14,403 nt of DNA from JAKPQD01 sp029572965 (GTDB lineage Bacteria; Bacteroidota; Bacteroidia; Bacteroidales; DTGW01). The DNA is taken from assembly GCA_035374585.1 (NCBI GenBank), contig DAOSPF010000073.1, positions 1-14,403 of the forward strand, in the 5' to 3' direction. Made by a program: the position numbers and the translations under genes. The notes below the pieces were generated by a model. That model had not been told where the DNA came from. It ran no database searches and saw nothing but the letters and a program-made list of their open reading frames with translations. Below, piece by piece: positions 1 to 7,625 of this stretch (positions within the stretch are counted from its first letter, which is position 1; each line of letters starts with the position of its first letter).

Positions 1-73
1 AAAAGAAAAATTCCTTTTCATCGCCTTTTTGTTCGATTTCGGCCGAGAAGCCTAATGCTCCTGTTGTTTGCAT
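1..73 (-). CDS. 5' end of an unidentified gene, cut by the window edge
   Basis: An open frame starts at the ATG read from 73 to 71 on the minus strand and stays open for 24 codons to the window edge. An in-frame TAA lies four codons upstream, so this is the first possible start in the frame; the other nearby ATG is in a frame that stops quickly. The visible N-terminus begins MQTTGALGF and continues as a charged stretch ending in several phenylalanines. It has no signal peptide and no motif I recognise. It does not resemble the start of polyphosphate kinase, which one might expect next to ppx. It is separated from ppx by 143 bp containing a strong stem-loop, so it may be a separate transcription unit. 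Confidence 0.45.
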   Translation of the reverse strand, partial: MQTTGALGFSAEIEQKGDEKEFFF

Positions 74-129
74 ATTGCAACATTACAAGGCTTCGAGGGT
101 GAAAGAGTTAAGGCGATAAGAGTTTTTGA

Positions 130-155
130 GCAACTTTTTTCGATAAAAAAGTTGC
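130..155. terminator. Stem-loop between ppx and the next minus-strand gene
   Basis: A perfect 11-bp inverted repeat (arms 130-140 and 145-155, GCAAC followed by six T, and its complement) surrounds a CGAT loop. It lies 62 bp beyond the ppx stop codon on the minus strand and 57 bp before the next start. The lower stem carries the GC pairs and the upper stem is all A:T, with no separate U-tract outside the hairpin. It may be a terminator for the mntH-ppx unit or a leader structure of the next gene; position favours the first. The rest of 74-216 shows nothing else I can name. Confidence 0.45.
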
Positions 156-216
156 ATAGAGACATAGTATTTATTGCTAAGTCAATATTTTTAAGTAATA
201 ATTTACAATGTTATTA

Positions 217-1158
217 TTATATAGAATTCAGGTTATTAAAGAAATCCCAGGCAACCCCTTCTTTTAATGAAAAAGGAGAAATGGATATTGCCTGGGATTT
301 TGTTTTTTCAACAATATAGTTGATGAAAATCCCGGCAGGCACTATCATTTCTGCCCTGAATGGTTCTAATCCCGGCAATGATAGCCTTTCTGATAAAGTC
401 GATTTTTGTAGTAGCTGTTGAACTTGGTAAAATTGCGATACATCAATCGTTATGGCTTTGTTAGTATAGTTGTTAGAAGGTAGAGTTCCTAAATTGTTTG
501 CTTTTGTGATATTTATGAAAGATTCAAATGCACCTTCAGCTCCAGCAAGGTGTTTTACCTCAAGCTTTTTTAATATTTTGCTGAAAGATTGCATGGTCTC
601 ATCAAAGTAGCTGTTTAATTGATCTATCTCAGAGTTTTTTATAGGGTCTGAAAATTGGAAACGTTCAATTAACCTGGCCATTCCAAGAGGATAACTTTCT
701 TTCCATATTATTTTATGGCTGTTTGCTATAATAAGTTCATTACTTCCTCCGCCAATATCAACAATTAGGAAGTTGTCATCTTTAATATCCAATGTTTGAC
801 GTACTCCCAGATATATCAGTTCAGCTTCTCTTTCTCCAGAAATAACTTCAATGTCAATACCTGTTTGTTTATTAATTTTATCAATTATTTCAGAGGCATT
901 TTTAGCTGTTCTAAAAGCAGAGGTAGCTATAGCAATTATTTTTTCAACACTATACTTGTCAATTGTAGTTTTATGAAGCTTTATGGCGTTTAAAGCTCTT
1001 TCTGCAGCGTCTTCGGTAATTTGATTTTTATGAATGCCTCCTTTACCAATTTTTACAGCTATTTTATTGTTTTCAATTGTTTGAAGGGTCATATTTTGCC
1101 ATTGAGCAATGAGTAAATTGAAGGTATTGGTACCAAGGTCGAGTACTGCAATATTCAT
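217..1158 (-). CDS. ppx: Ppx/GppA family exopolyphosphatase (short form)
   Basis: The product (313 aa) belongs to the ASKHA-fold Ppx/GppA phosphatases, which release phosphate from the end of polyphosphate or from pppGpp in the cytoplasm. The N-terminal phosphate-1 loop is visible as DLGTNTFN (residues 7-14), the phosphate-2 loop as DIGGGSNEL (134-142), and the region carrying the likely catalytic glutamate as SGEREAELIYLGV (107-119, E111 being the probable catalytic base). The family's C-terminal SLKEG motif is also present. The protein lacks the HD-like C-terminal half of the roughly 510-residue E. coli Ppx and so is the short two-domain form common in Bacteroidota. The start lies 6 bp after the stop of the upstream metal transporter, so the two are very probably co-transcribed. 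Polyphosphate or pppGpp as the true substrate cannot be decided from sequence. The end of the gene carries a 13-bp inverted repeat (242-300). Confidence 0.9.
   Translation of the reverse strand: MNIAVLDLGTNTFNLLIAQWQNMTLQTIENNKIAVKIGKGGIHKNQITEDAAERALNAIKLHKTTIDKYSVEKIIAIATSAFRTAKNASEIIDKINKQTGIDIEVISGEREAELIYLGVRQTLDIKDDNFLIVDIGGGSNELIIANSHKIIWKESYPLGMARLIERFQFSDPIKNSEIDQLNSYFDETMQSFSKILKKLEVKHLAGAEGAFESFINITKANNLGTLPSNNYTNKAITIDVSQFYQVQQLLQKSTLSERLSLPGLEPFRAEMIVPAGIFINYIVEKTKSQAISISPFSLKEGVAWDFFNNLNSI
242..300. repeat. 13-bp perfect inverted repeat inside the 3' end of ppx
   Basis: AAATCCCAGGCAA at 242-254 is the exact reverse complement of 288-300, with a 33-nt loop. Both arms are coding: they specify K-S-Q-A and V-A-W-D-F around the conserved SPFSLKEG motif of the phosphatase. 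On the RNA it could form a stable stem overlapping the last part of the gene. No T-tract follows, so it is not a standard terminator. Confidence 0.6.
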
Positions 1159-1164
1159 ATTCTT

Positions 1165-2424
1165 TTATAAAAAGCTCATTAAAAGACGGATGTTGAGGTA
1201 ACTTACAACTATGCCAATGGACAGTAAAACAAACTTAGTCCAGGTAGAATTAGCATATTTTCCCATGACTTTCTTAGATGAAGTGAGGTAAATCTGAAGA
1301 AAAATGGTGAAAGGCAGTTGTATGCTCAATATCATTTGCGAATAAATCAAACCCTTGAAAGGGTCTGAAATAAAGAAGATTAATGCTAATGCTGCAAATA
1401 GTGATATATATACCCCTAAGCGGCTATGGTTGTCTTTTAAATCCAACGGTTCGCCAAAGAAACCTGCAAATATTGAACCTCCAGCCATTCCCGAAGTAAT
1501 AGTTGATGCAATGCCAGACATTAATAGTGCAATAGCGAAAATTAACCCTGCGGCAGGTCCTAAAATGGGAGAAAGCATTTCCTGTGCCTGTCCAAGTTCT
1601 GTTACGGGTATTTTTTGCTGGTAAAATGTTGCAGCAGCCATGATAATCATGGCGCTGTTGATAGCCCAGCCAATCAACATAGATATAAATGTATCGGTAA
1701 ATTCATATTTTAGTTGTTTCTTTATTACCGTTTCATTTTGCAAATTCCATTGACGGCTTTGAATTACCTCGCTATGCAAAAAAAGGTTGTGTGGCATTAC
1801 TACTGCACCTAATACGCTCATCACTATGACAATGGCATTGGTCGGTATTTGCGGTTTTATCCAGCCTATTACAGCTTCATTCCAGCTAACATCAGCTATG
1901 ACAAGTTCGTAAATAAATGAAATGCCTATAATAGATACAAACCCGATGATCCATTTTTCTAATTTGCGATAGGTATTGGACAATAATAGAAAGACAATCA
2001 GGGCGGTTACGAGTACGGCTCCTATTTTGACAGGAAGCTTGAAGAGCATATTTAGCGCCAATGCTCCTCCCAAAATTTCGGCAAGAGAAGTTGAGACAGA
2101 GGCCAACATGGCTGAGCCTATGATTGGACGGCTTATATAACCTGGAAGATGCTTGTTGGCAGCCTCGCTTAAACATAAGCCGGTAGCAATGCCAAGGTGG
2201 GCAACGTTATGCTGCAATATTATCAGCATAATGGTTGCTAATGTGACCATCCACAACAGCGTGTACCCAAAGTTGGCCCCTGCCGCTATGTTTGAAGCCC
2301 AATTGCCAGGGTCAATAAAACCTACGGTTACAAGTAATCCAGGCCCAATATATTTAAGAATTTCAAGGCCACTAAAAACCGGGGTATGGGCTTTGTTTTT
2401 TAGGTCTTTGAAAAATTTGAACAT
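1165..2424 (-). CDS. mntH: Nramp-family divalent metal (Mn2+/Fe2+) transporter, MntH-like
   Basis: An inner-membrane protein of 419 aa with about 11 hydrophobic helices, matching the Nramp/SLC11 family, which imports Mn2+ or Fe2+ usually with protons. The TM1 metal-binding motif DPGN is at residues 38-41, and the TM6 motif A-V-V-M-P-H-N is at 207-213, supplying the metal-ligand methionine (M210) and the conserved histidine (H212). Keeping the methionine argues for transition metals over magnesium. The TM3 motif, usually T-D-L-A-E, reads T-S-L-A-E (112-116), so the conserved aspartate tied to proton movement in characterised Nramps is a serine here, while E116 is kept. It is the first gene of a two-gene unit with ppx. 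The stretch upstream (2425-2516) holds a direct repeat and an AT-rich promoter-like region. Assignment to the family is firm; the exact metal is inferred. Confidence 0.93.
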   Translation of the reverse strand: MFKFFKDLKNKAHTPVFSGLEILKYIGPGLLVTVGFIDPGNWASNIAAGANFGYTLLWMVTLATIMLIILQHNVAHLGIATGLCLSEAANKHLPGYISRPIIGSAMLASVSTSLAEILGGALALNMLFKLPVKIGAVLVTALIVFLLLSNTYRKLEKWIIGFVSIIGISFIYELVIADVSWNEAVIGWIKPQIPTNAIVIVMSVLGAVVMPHNLFLHSEVIQSRQWNLQNETVIKKQLKYEFTDTFISMLIGWAINSAMIIMAAATFYQQKIPVTELGQAQEMLSPILGPAAGLIFAIALLMSGIASTITSGMAGGSIFAGFFGEPLDLKDNHSRLGVYISLFAALALIFFISDPFKGLIYSQMILSIQLPFTIFLQIYLTSSKKVMGKYANSTWTKFVLLSIGIVVSYLNIRLLMSFL

Positions 2425-2444
2425 AAACGCGTCTTTTTTTAATT

Positions 2445-2472
2445 ATTATATCTGAAACCCTGGCCTTTGCAA
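2445..2472 (-). promoter_or_regulatory. Possible promoter of the mntH-ppx unit
   Basis: Read on the minus strand, TTGCAA (2472-2467) and TATAAT (2450-2445) lie 16 bp apart, ending about 20 bp before the transporter start. This resembles the classical sigma-70 layout and not the TAnnTTTG type found elsewhere in the window, so it may be fortuitous in AT-rich DNA. Confidence 0.3.
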
Positions 2473-2477
2473 TTTCA

Positions 2478-2501
2478 ACTTTGTCAGACTAATACTTTGT
2501 C
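2478..2501 (-). promoter_or_regulatory. Direct repeat upstream of mntH, possible operator
   Basis: GACAAAGT occurs twice on the minus strand (2501-2494 and 2485-2478) with a 16-bp period. It lies just upstream of the promoter-like elements of the metal transporter and just past the peptidase stop. Paired sites at such a spacing can bind a regulator, but the repeat does not match an MntR or Fur box that I know. Confidence 0.3.
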
Positions 2502-2516
2502 AAAAGACATTGTTTT

Positions 2517-5324
2517 TTATTCTTTTTTCTCAGGGTATAAGGTTACTCTGATATATTCAGGTTTAAAAACTCTTTTAGTAATATGCTGAATATCTGATGA
2601 ACTTAATTTTTCAATATCAGCCTTCTTATTCAGTATCCTTTTTATGTCATCTCCATACAACATCGAGTTTTCAATATATGATAGCCAAAAACTATTGATT
2701 TTTTCACTTACTTCCAATTCTCTGAGTTGTGTTTCTTTAATCTTAACCATATAACTACTATCGATGCCATTTTGTTTAACCAAATCAACTATATGAAAGG
2801 CTTCTTTAACAAGAGAATCGGTATTGGCTGGAGAACAAGGTATTTTAAAAGTAATTGTATAGTGCTGATATGGAATTCTACTCATGCTACAGGATGCGCC
2901 AACACCGTACACTCCACTCATTTCTTCACGTAATACTTCATAAAGCCTGATATCTAGGTAGTCTTCCAGCGAACGTAAATAATAAGCTTGTTTTGCATTA
3001 TAAGATATGGAGTCATCAATAACAACAGTAACCATGCTTTTAGGGTCAGAACCTTTGTAAATATCTTTTACAGTAAGCCCTTTAGGTGGGCGTATGCCTA
3101 AGTCTGTATAATTTTCTGAACCTTTAATAACTTTTAAGTTTGCAAGATATATTGATGCATATTTTTTGAGGCTGTCAACGTTAAAGTTGCCACAAATAGT
3201 GTAAGCGAAATCATTGGCATCGGCAAACCTTTCTTTATAAATATTTAACACCTTATTCAAGTCTATTTTGTCAATATCTTCAGGCTTAGGCACTGCCGAA
3301 CCTCTGGGATTGTTTTGCGACAATATTTTTGATACCTGATCTGAATAATACACCATTGGATCGGACATTACGTTTACCAGGTATGATTTTATCCTGGTAC
3401 GCCACGATTGATAAGCTAAAGTGTCTATTCTTGGAGTTGTAAAGTATAAGTATATAAGCTGAAACATTGTTTCCATATCTTTAGGGGTACATGAAGCTTT
3501 TATACCTTCTGTATATTGATTGATATATGGAGACACGCTCACACTTTTGCCTGCAAGCATTTTTCGCAAATCATCGGCAGAAAATTTACCCAATCCAGAC
3601 TCTTCAATGATAGAAGCGCTGAAAAATGCCGAATACATATCTTTATCAGGGTATTTTGATTGTCCGCCTTTACTTATGGCTGAAAAAAGAATTTCGTTGT
3701 CTTTGAAATCGGTTTGTTTGAAATTTATTTTAATTCCATTGGCAAATTCGATGGTGGCGATTCCTGTCTCTTTGTTTTTTGATTCTTTAGATATTTTCTG
3801 GGCTTTAAGCTCTTTGTCAATCAACTTCTCATTTTTAAACTCATCTTTATAAGGTTTAATATCTGAAGTTTCAGTTTTATTGACTATTGCTATTAATGAG
3901 TCTTTTGAAGGGATAGCTAATCCTTCTTTTTCGGGAGCTGTAACTATAATAACCCTGTTAGAATCAATAAGCCATTTAGATGGAAGGTTATTTATTTCTT
4001 CAAGGCTTATTTGAGGTAAAGTATGTTTGACAAGGTTGTATTCAAAGACGATGCCGGGGATGCTTTCTTTTGTCAAGAAGTTGCGGGCATATTCTTCCGA
4101 GAATTGCTCTGATTCAGATTTATCTCTTTCATTGTAGTATTTTTCAAAAAGGTTTAAGATTTCACTTTTTGCCCTGTCTAATTCAGAGGCAGTAAATCCA
4201 AATTTTCTAACCCTTGTATTTTCTTCAATTAAAGCCTGAAGCCCTTTTGAAATACCATCTTCGCTAACTAAAGCAGACAATATATAAGCGTTGTTTTTTC
4301 TTCCTAACCTGCTCATGGTGGCACCTGCATAAATGCATGGAGGGTTAGGTTTGCGGAGCCGTTCGTCAAAGCGCCCGTTGAGCATCTGGAAGTAAAGCAT
4401 CCGTTTAATTCCTTGCTGATAATCTCCAATTGTTAATTCTTGTTTGAAAGGTAGCTTGTAGTATAAATTTACAACAGTTTCGTTGGCTTCTTTATCTGTG
4501 TTTACAGATACAAGCATTTCTTTATGAGGGAGAAGACCGAACTCTGGCCTTTCTTCTGTCATTTGAGGAGAAGTCATGCCAGAGAAGTACTTTATAATCA
4601 AGCTTTCAATTTCTTTTACATCAAAATCGCCTACTGCAATTACTGCCATGTTGTTTGGCCTGTACCATCTGTTGTAAAATCGGGTTATCTGGCTTCTTTT
4701 AAAGCTTTCTAATGACTCTTTTGTCCCAATAGGCAAACGATTGGCATATTTTGATTTGTAAAACAGGATGGGGAAGTATTTGTCCATCATCCTTTGCTCG
4801 GCTCCACGGCCTAAACGCCATTCTTCTATGATAACACCTCTTTCTTTTTCAATTTCGGTACTGTCAAAGGTAATGTTTTGAGCCCAATCACTGAGGATTT
4901 CAAATCCTTTTTCTTTTAAGGTATCATTATTTGTAGGGAGCTGAAGTATATATACTGTTTCATCAAAGCCGGTATAAGCATTTATCTCAGGGCCAAACTT
5001 TATCCCCATGGATTGAAGGTAGCTTACCAATTTGTTTTTCTCAAAATGTTTGGTACCGTTAAAGGCCATGTGTTCTGTAAAGTGGGCAAGCCCAATTTGG
5101 TCTGAGTCTTCCAATATAGACCCGGCATTTACTACAAGCCTTATATCCATGCGTTTTTCCGGCCTGACGTTTTTCTTAATATAATATTTTAAACCGTTGG
5201 GTAATGTTTTGATAACAATTGAGCTGTCTGTTGGGATTAATGCGTTGCTATCAAAATTTTGACCAGAAATAACAGCGAAAGCAATTTGAGAAATAAATGC
5301 AAAAAGTAATATTTTGTTTTTCAT
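2517..5324 (-). CDS. Secreted M16 family zinc metallopeptidase (two-lobed, pitrilysin-like)
   Basis: The product (935 aa) starts with a signal peptide (about residues 1-21, cleavage near S-G|Q), so it acts in the periplasm or at the outer membrane. The inverted zinc motif HFTEH is at 81-85 within the typical G-L-A-H-F-T-E-H-M-A-F-N-G-T context, and the pair E161/E168 (E-R-G-V-I-I-E-E) supplies the third zinc ligand, probably E168. A second, motif-less M16 lobe fills about residues 520-935. The R-x-P...Y segment that helps hold substrate in the family is recognisable at about 816-822. Length and layout match Bacteroidota M16 insulinase-like peptidases, which degrade peptides in a closed chamber. 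It lies 97 bp after the OmpA-family gene on the same strand and could be read through from it. The natural substrate is unknown. Confidence 0.93.
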   Translation of the reverse strand: MKNKILLFAFISQIAFAVISGQNFDSNALIPTDSSIVIKTLPNGLKYYIKKNVRPEKRMDIRLVVNAGSILEDSDQIGLAHFTEHMAFNGTKHFEKNKLVSYLQSMGIKFGPEINAYTGFDETVYILQLPTNNDTLKEKGFEILSDWAQNITFDSTEIEKERGVIIEEWRLGRGAEQRMMDKYFPILFYKSKYANRLPIGTKESLESFKRSQITRFYNRWYRPNNMAVIAVGDFDVKEIESLIIKYFSGMTSPQMTEERPEFGLLPHKEMLVSVNTDKEANETVVNLYYKLPFKQELTIGDYQQGIKRMLYFQMLNGRFDERLRKPNPPCIYAGATMSRLGRKNNAYILSALVSEDGISKGLQALIEENTRVRKFGFTASELDRAKSEILNLFEKYYNERDKSESEQFSEEYARNFLTKESIPGIVFEYNLVKHTLPQISLEEINNLPSKWLIDSNRVIIVTAPEKEGLAIPSKDSLIAIVNKTETSDIKPYKDEFKNEKLIDKELKAQKISKESKNKETGIATIEFANGIKINFKQTDFKDNEILFSAISKGGQSKYPDKDMYSAFFSASIIEESGLGKFSADDLRKMLAGKSVSVSPYINQYTEGIKASCTPKDMETMFQLIYLYFTTPRIDTLAYQSWRTRIKSYLVNVMSDPMVYYSDQVSKILSQNNPRGSAVPKPEDIDKIDLNKVLNIYKERFADANDFAYTICGNFNVDSLKKYASIYLANLKVIKGSENYTDLGIRPPKGLTVKDIYKGSDPKSMVTVVIDDSISYNAKQAYYLRSLEDYLDIRLYEVLREEMSGVYGVGASCSMSRIPYQHYTITFKIPCSPANTDSLVKEAFHIVDLVKQNGIDSSYMVKIKETQLRELEVSEKINSFWLSYIENSMLYGDDIKRILNKKADIEKLSSSDIQHITKRVFKPEYIRVTLYPEKKE

Positions 5325-5367
5325 TGTGAAATGAAGTTTAAGGTTAGGTACAATAATTTATTAAAAC

Positions 5368-5403
5368 ATGCTTAGAACAGAATGTTGTCTAAAGAATGCT
5401 TAG
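5368..5403. repeat. Direct repeat in the gap upstream of the M16 gene
   Basis: ATGCTTAG occurs at 5368-5375 and 5396-5403, a 28-bp period, in the 97-bp gap between the two genes. I find no convincing TAnnTTTG promoter for the peptidase in this gap, which is compatible with read-through from the OmpA-family gene or with a regulator-dependent promoter. Confidence 0.25.
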
Positions 5404-5421
5404 GTTTATTTTTTTAGTGTC

Positions 5422-7461
5422 TTACTTTTGGGCTTTGAGTTCAGCCGGAACTTTAATTGGGTCAATTTTCAAACGGGCATCCGGGCAATTGACCAGCTCA
5501 AATTCAACCCGTCGGTTGAAAGCCCTGCCAACCGGGTTATCGCTGCCATCAGTATTAGCATTAATGGCAATTGGTTCATTTAAACTTCTACCTTCGGTAA
5601 TAATCTGTTTTTCGTCAACTTTCAATGCTAATAAAACGTTTTTTACAACCCCGGCTCTTTTTTCAGAAAGCTTTTGGTTATATTCTTCAGAGCCTAATGC
5701 ATCGGTATGTCCAATTAAACGGATTTGCATTTCAGGGTATTTTTTCAACATATTGGCTATAGTCACAATTTCTTTTTTATCGTCATCATTAATTTTTACA
5801 TCATTAAACGAAAACAAAATATTCCTGATAAGAATAGGTTTGTTAGGTTCTTCAATAGAGTTGATAAATGAGCTATAGGCAATTTTATCCTGGATGATTT
5901 CTGTAGTTAGTGTATATGTATCGGATGGATAATTTTCGGGAATTACAAACCTGTTTGAAATGACTTTGCTTGTGTCTTTTATGAATAGCACTCTATAAGT
6001 GTCCGCAGCTTTAGAAAACTCAAATGAACCGTCTGCATTGGCTTTGATGGTATCGCTAATAACTTTGCCCGAATCATTGGTCAAAAGTATATTGTAATTT
6101 TCAGCTTTTGAAATTTGTAATAAATAGTTTACATTGCCTTTTATTGTAAATGGAAAGGGCCGGCCATGATTAAAAAATTCAATCTTACAAATGTCAAAGT
6201 TCCCCATGCCTCCTGTTTTTAAATATCTTGATTGATAGGCTGTATAACTGTTGGCAACAGGGATGAAAAATAAATCATCATCGGTAGTATTTACAGGGTA
6301 TCCTATGTTTATAGGAGCAGACCAATTGCCATTACTATCTTTTACAGAATAAAAAATATCAAAACCTCCCATTGATTCGTGACCTTGTGAGGCAAAATAT
6401 AATGTATCCCCTGAATAAGAAAGGTATGGGCAATCTTCGTTTAATTTGGTATTGATAGTATTTCCAATATTTACAGCAGGCCCCCATTCGCCTGTTGAAG
6501 TTTTTATGCTGTAAAAAATATCTAATCCTCCAACAGATTCTGGTCTGTTACTTGAAAAGAAAATAGTATCACCCCCTGGAGATAAACATGCGTTAGATTC
6601 CCAATAACGGCTGTTTATTGCTTTGCTAAGCGGCTGAGAGGGTTGCCATTTTTTCTTTTCAAATTTTGCCATGTAAATATCGCTGTTTTCTCCATCTATA
6701 TAGTTTAGCAACAATGTATTGCCATCTGGTGAAAGGTAAAGAGGGAACTGGTTGCCATCACTCATGATATTCCCGGTAATGTTAAGAGGGAGCCCCCATT
6801 TGTTTGACTTGTTTTTTTCAGAAAACATCAAAGCATAATAAAACTTCTGCTTGGTAATGTAAACCATTCTTTTTTCATTGGCCGAAATAGCCGGGTTTAT
6901 ATTGTCTTCTTTCGTGTTTATAGGTTTTCCCAAAGAGCTTATTTTTATCCGGACAATGGAATTTGTTGCTGCTTTTGCCCGTTGACAGGCTTCAATCTGA
7001 TTTCTGGCCCATTCTTTTTCCATTTGTAGTTCCTTGGGGTTGGAGGTCAATGCGAGAAATTTATTGTATGCTTCAATGGCTTTTTCATATTGCATATTGA
7101 TACGATACGCATTGCCCAAAAATAAAAGTACGTCAATAGGTGCCTTAGTTTCTTTTATAGAGCCTTCTTTGTAATTATTGGTAATGTTTAAGGCTGCATA
7201 TTCAAGGAAAGGGATTGACTTCTCTTTTTGTCCGGCAATGTTCAGGTAGCAGACACCTATTTTGTAATTGATATTGGGGTTATTTTTAAAGTTTTTTTTG
7301 TAGAGTTTTAAGTATGAAGATATTGCCTCAGTATAATCTTCCTGTACAAAAAAATACTCAGCATCGTCAAATGTGGCTTTGTCATAAGCTGTTTGTCCTA
7401 AAGCGTAAGTTCCTGTTAGAGGGAGGAATATTACTAATAGCGCTAATATTTTCATTTTCAT
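5422..7461 (-). CDS. TPR / PD40 beta-propeller / CRD / OmpA-like envelope protein, PorE-like
   Basis: The product (679 aa) has a signal peptide (1-22, cleavage after A-L-G near Q23), TPR-like helices (about 30-160), a propeller of PD40-type strands (about 180-425, with repeated L-S-P-D/G-G-D-T-L/I motifs and G-G-x-D-I-F/Y turns), a carboxypeptidase-regulatory-like beta domain (about 430-500) and an OmpA C-terminal peptidoglycan-binding domain (about 560-665). Two residues that hold the peptide stem, D587 in G-H-T-D and R602 in S-E-K-R-A, are spaced 15 apart as usual. This domain order is that of PorE, which links the type IX secretion machinery to peptidoglycan in Porphyromonas gingivalis. 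Unlike PorE, which is a lipoprotein, there is no lipobox cysteine near the N-terminus, so it should be a soluble periplasmic or peripheral protein. Many Bacteroidota carry paralogues with similar layout, so PorE function is not certain. ATG codons at 7461 and 7455 are both usable. It lies directly downstream of the ECF sigma gene but has its own promoter. Confidence 0.88.
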   Translation of the reverse strand: MKMKILALLVIFLPLTGTYALGQTAYDKATFDDAEYFFVQEDYTEAISSYLKLYKKNFKNNPNINYKIGVCYLNIAGQKEKSIPFLEYAALNITNNYKEGSIKETKAPIDVLLFLGNAYRINMQYEKAIEAYNKFLALTSNPKELQMEKEWARNQIEACQRAKAATNSIVRIKISSLGKPINTKEDNINPAISANEKRMVYITKQKFYYALMFSEKNKSNKWGLPLNITGNIMSDGNQFPLYLSPDGNTLLLNYIDGENSDIYMAKFEKKKWQPSQPLSKAINSRYWESNACLSPGGDTIFFSSNRPESVGGLDIFYSIKTSTGEWGPAVNIGNTINTKLNEDCPYLSYSGDTLYFASQGHESMGGFDIFYSVKDSNGNWSAPINIGYPVNTTDDDLFFIPVANSYTAYQSRYLKTGGMGNFDICKIEFFNHGRPFPFTIKGNVNYLLQISKAENYNILLTNDSGKVISDTIKANADGSFEFSKAADTYRVLFIKDTSKVISNRFVIPENYPSDTYTLTTEIIQDKIAYSSFINSIEEPNKPILIRNILFSFNDVKINDDDKKEIVTIANMLKKYPEMQIRLIGHTDALGSEEYNQKLSEKRAGVVKNVLLALKVDEKQIITEGRSLNEPIAINANTDGSDNPVGRAFNRRVEFELVNCPDARLKIDPIKVPAELKAQK

Positions 7462-7490
7462 TTATTTAACCTCTTAATTATTAACCCTAA

Positions 7491-7510
7491 GCAAAGATAT
7501 AAATCTTTGC
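7491..7510. promoter_or_regulatory. Perfect palindrome overlapping the promoter of the PorE-like gene
   Basis: Arms GCAAAGAT (7491-7498) and ATCTTTGC (7503-7510) are exact inverted repeats around ATAA. The palindrome contains the predicted -7 element of the downstream gene, so a dimeric protein bound here would sit on the promoter. On the RNA side it would fall mostly upstream of the predicted start, which favours a DNA operator over an RNA hairpin. Confidence 0.5.
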
Positions 7511-7522
7511 ATGATAATTAAA
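7492..7522 (-). promoter_or_regulatory. Bacteroidota-type promoter of the PorE-like gene
   Basis: On the minus strand TATCTTTG (7499-7492) matches the Bacteroidota -7 consensus TAnnTTTG exactly. A TTTA (7522-7519) lies 19 bp upstream in place of the -33 TTTG. Transcription would start near 7485 and leave a leader of about 24 nt before the ATG at 7461. Confidence 0.5.
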
Positions 7523-7560
7523 TTTTATTTTGCATCCAAATTAGGGATATAAATAGAGGC

Positions 7561-7603
7561 ATATTAAAAACAAAACCCGGCTTGAAATGTTTCGTGCCGG
7601 GTT
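7561..7603 (-). terminator. Intrinsic terminator of the ECF sigma gene
   Basis: An 8-bp GC-rich stem (AACCCGGC at 7574-7581 with its complement at 7596-7603) encloses a 14-nt loop that can itself pair (GAAA with TTTC). Read on the minus strand, the stem is followed by a T-rich run (TTTTGTTTTTAA) down to about 7564. It begins 22 bp past the sigma-factor stop codon, so the sigma gene is probably a single-gene transcript. Confidence 0.85.
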
Positions 7604-7625
7604 GTAAGCTTGTTATGGGCGTGTA

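Noticed and set aside
1..73. Partial left-edge gene as polyphosphate kinase, expected beside ppx
   Set aside because: The 24 visible residues do not resemble the conserved start of PPK1, so no name is given.
68..319. An 83-codon plus-strand frame over the left intergenic gap
   Set aside because: It runs antisense into the conserved end of ppx and through a stem-loop, and the translation shows no domain.
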